A stretch of DNA of 13,306 bases, taken from positions 1 through 13,306 of the forward strand of contig JAJYSW010000074.1 in the NCBI GenBank assembly GCA_021793335.1. The letters are read 5' to 3'. Each line of letters begins with the position of its first letter. The first letter of the stretch is position 1. Positions 12,902 through 13,306 of this stretch are shown piece after piece. The notes under the pieces are model-generated. The model searched no databases. It worked only from the letters and a program-made list of their open reading frames with translations, and had not been told where the DNA came from. The position numbers and the translations under genes are program-made. The stretch comes from Actinomycetes bacterium (lineage in GTDB: Bacteria > Actinomycetota > Actinomycetes > Mycobacteriales > Micromonosporaceae).

Positions 12902-13306
12902 TGAGGTGCCTTGGGGTTTCCGGAGTGACAGCCTTAAACTGGCTGGTAGGAAGGATGGTCCGTTTCTCATGGCCAGACCCACTTCCCGCAGCTCGGAACC
13001 CGAGTTCAAATAGCCGGCCGTCGCGATGGTCCTCGACCAAGGTGAGACCGTAGCCTCCACTGCCCGCGAGCTCGACATGTCCGCGCACGCCCCGCACGAT
13101 TGGGTCGGCAAAGCCCGCGCTGAGCTCGGTATCGAGTCTTCTGCGCCCGCCCCGGCGGATGATGACAGCCAGTAGAGGGCCCGTGAGCAGGAGAGTAGCC
13201 CACGCAAGCCTGACCGGGAGCGACTTGGTGTTTCTTCAAGCGCGCCTGGCAGAGTCTCGTGGCGATCGGGACGAAGCCCGCCGCCCGGCGAGTGAGTGCC
13301 GCGACG
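12902..13306 (+). mobile_element. Decayed IS3-family insertion sequence, left end and orfA region
   Basis: The sequence TGAGGTGCCTTGGGG at 12902-12916, continuing into TTTCCGGAG, resembles the 5'-TGA ends of IS3-family elements. It is followed by a ribosome-site-like AGGAAGGA and then an orfA remnant. Downstream of orfA (13176-13306) the frames are broken. A stretch around 13222-13240 in shifted frames (F-L-Q/K-R-A) could be the end of the OrfA leucine zipper. The right end and any orfB lie outside the window. Confidence 0.6.
12969..13175 (+). pseudogene. IS3-family transposase OrfA pseudogene
   Basis: From ATG 12969 the frame reads MARPTSRSSEPEFK, hits an in-frame TAG at 13011-13013, and continues PAVAMVLDQGETVASTAREL followed by DMSAHAPHDWVGKARAELGIES to a TAG at 13173-13175. 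This is the helix-turn-helix half of an IS3-type OrfA (typically MARPS...EF...AVAMVLDQG...VASTARELDMS.HTLHNWVGKARAELGI). The core motif has drifted (APHDW for TLHNW) and the leucine-zipper half is missing or frameshifted. It is not expected to give an active transposase. Confidence 0.8.

Noticed and set aside
12684..13097. 137-codon minus-strand frame over the IS3 remnant
   Set aside because: Antisense to the recognisable orfA pseudogene and the hydrolase upstream region; no motif.

Overview
The window comes from a high-GC Gram-positive bacterium, almost certainly an actinomycete. Three things point there: strongly GC-biased third codon positions, a glnA2 / amidotransferase-like / glnE cluster of the type seen in Mycobacterium and Streptomyces, and a promoter matching the actinobacterial general-stress (SigB/SigF-type) consensus. 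I cannot name the genus from sequence alone. No tRNA, rRNA or CRISPR array was seen.

Left part (1-6276). A truncated MOSC-domain gene runs leftward off the edge. It is divergent from a compact rightward group: glnA2-type glutamine synthetase, a class-I glutamine-amidotransferase-like protein that has lost its nucleophilic cysteine, glnE (the bifunctional adenylyltransferase/deadenylyltransferase for glutamine synthetase), and a CorA-family Mg2+ channel. Gaps are 17 nt, an 8-nt overlap and 29 nt, so the group looks like one nitrogen-control operon with corA as a likely passenger. Oddities are the dead amidotransferase site, a GlnE about 100 residues short at its N-terminus, and GMD in place of the CorA GMN signature.

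Middle (6277-8232). A secreted chitinase (signal peptide, CBM5/12, acidic Pro-Thr linker, GH18) has its own promoter region. This is an AT-rich island holding a perfect 12-bp inverted repeat just before the ribosome binding site, a probable operator. Three GC-rich hairpins fill the convergent gap that follows.

Right part (8233-12678, all leftward). In transcription order this holds an N-terminal-nucleophile amide hydrolase (choloylglycine hydrolase / penicillin acylase family), a non-canonical ClpC-type AAA+ unfoldase that carries a ClpP-docking VGF loop, and a small PRC-barrel protein. The PRC gene has a textbook GTTT-N16-GGGTAT promoter and a strong terminator, and a weaker version of the same promoter precedes the clp gene. 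I infer a small general-stress module.

Right edge (about 12902-13306). This is a decayed IS3-family insertion sequence: its left end and an orfA pseudogene with an in-frame stop.

I found no clearly new multi-gene system. The most notable items are the stress promoter with its PRC/Clp neighbours, the chitinase operator, the pseudo-amidotransferase between two glutamine synthetase genes, and the CorA signature change.
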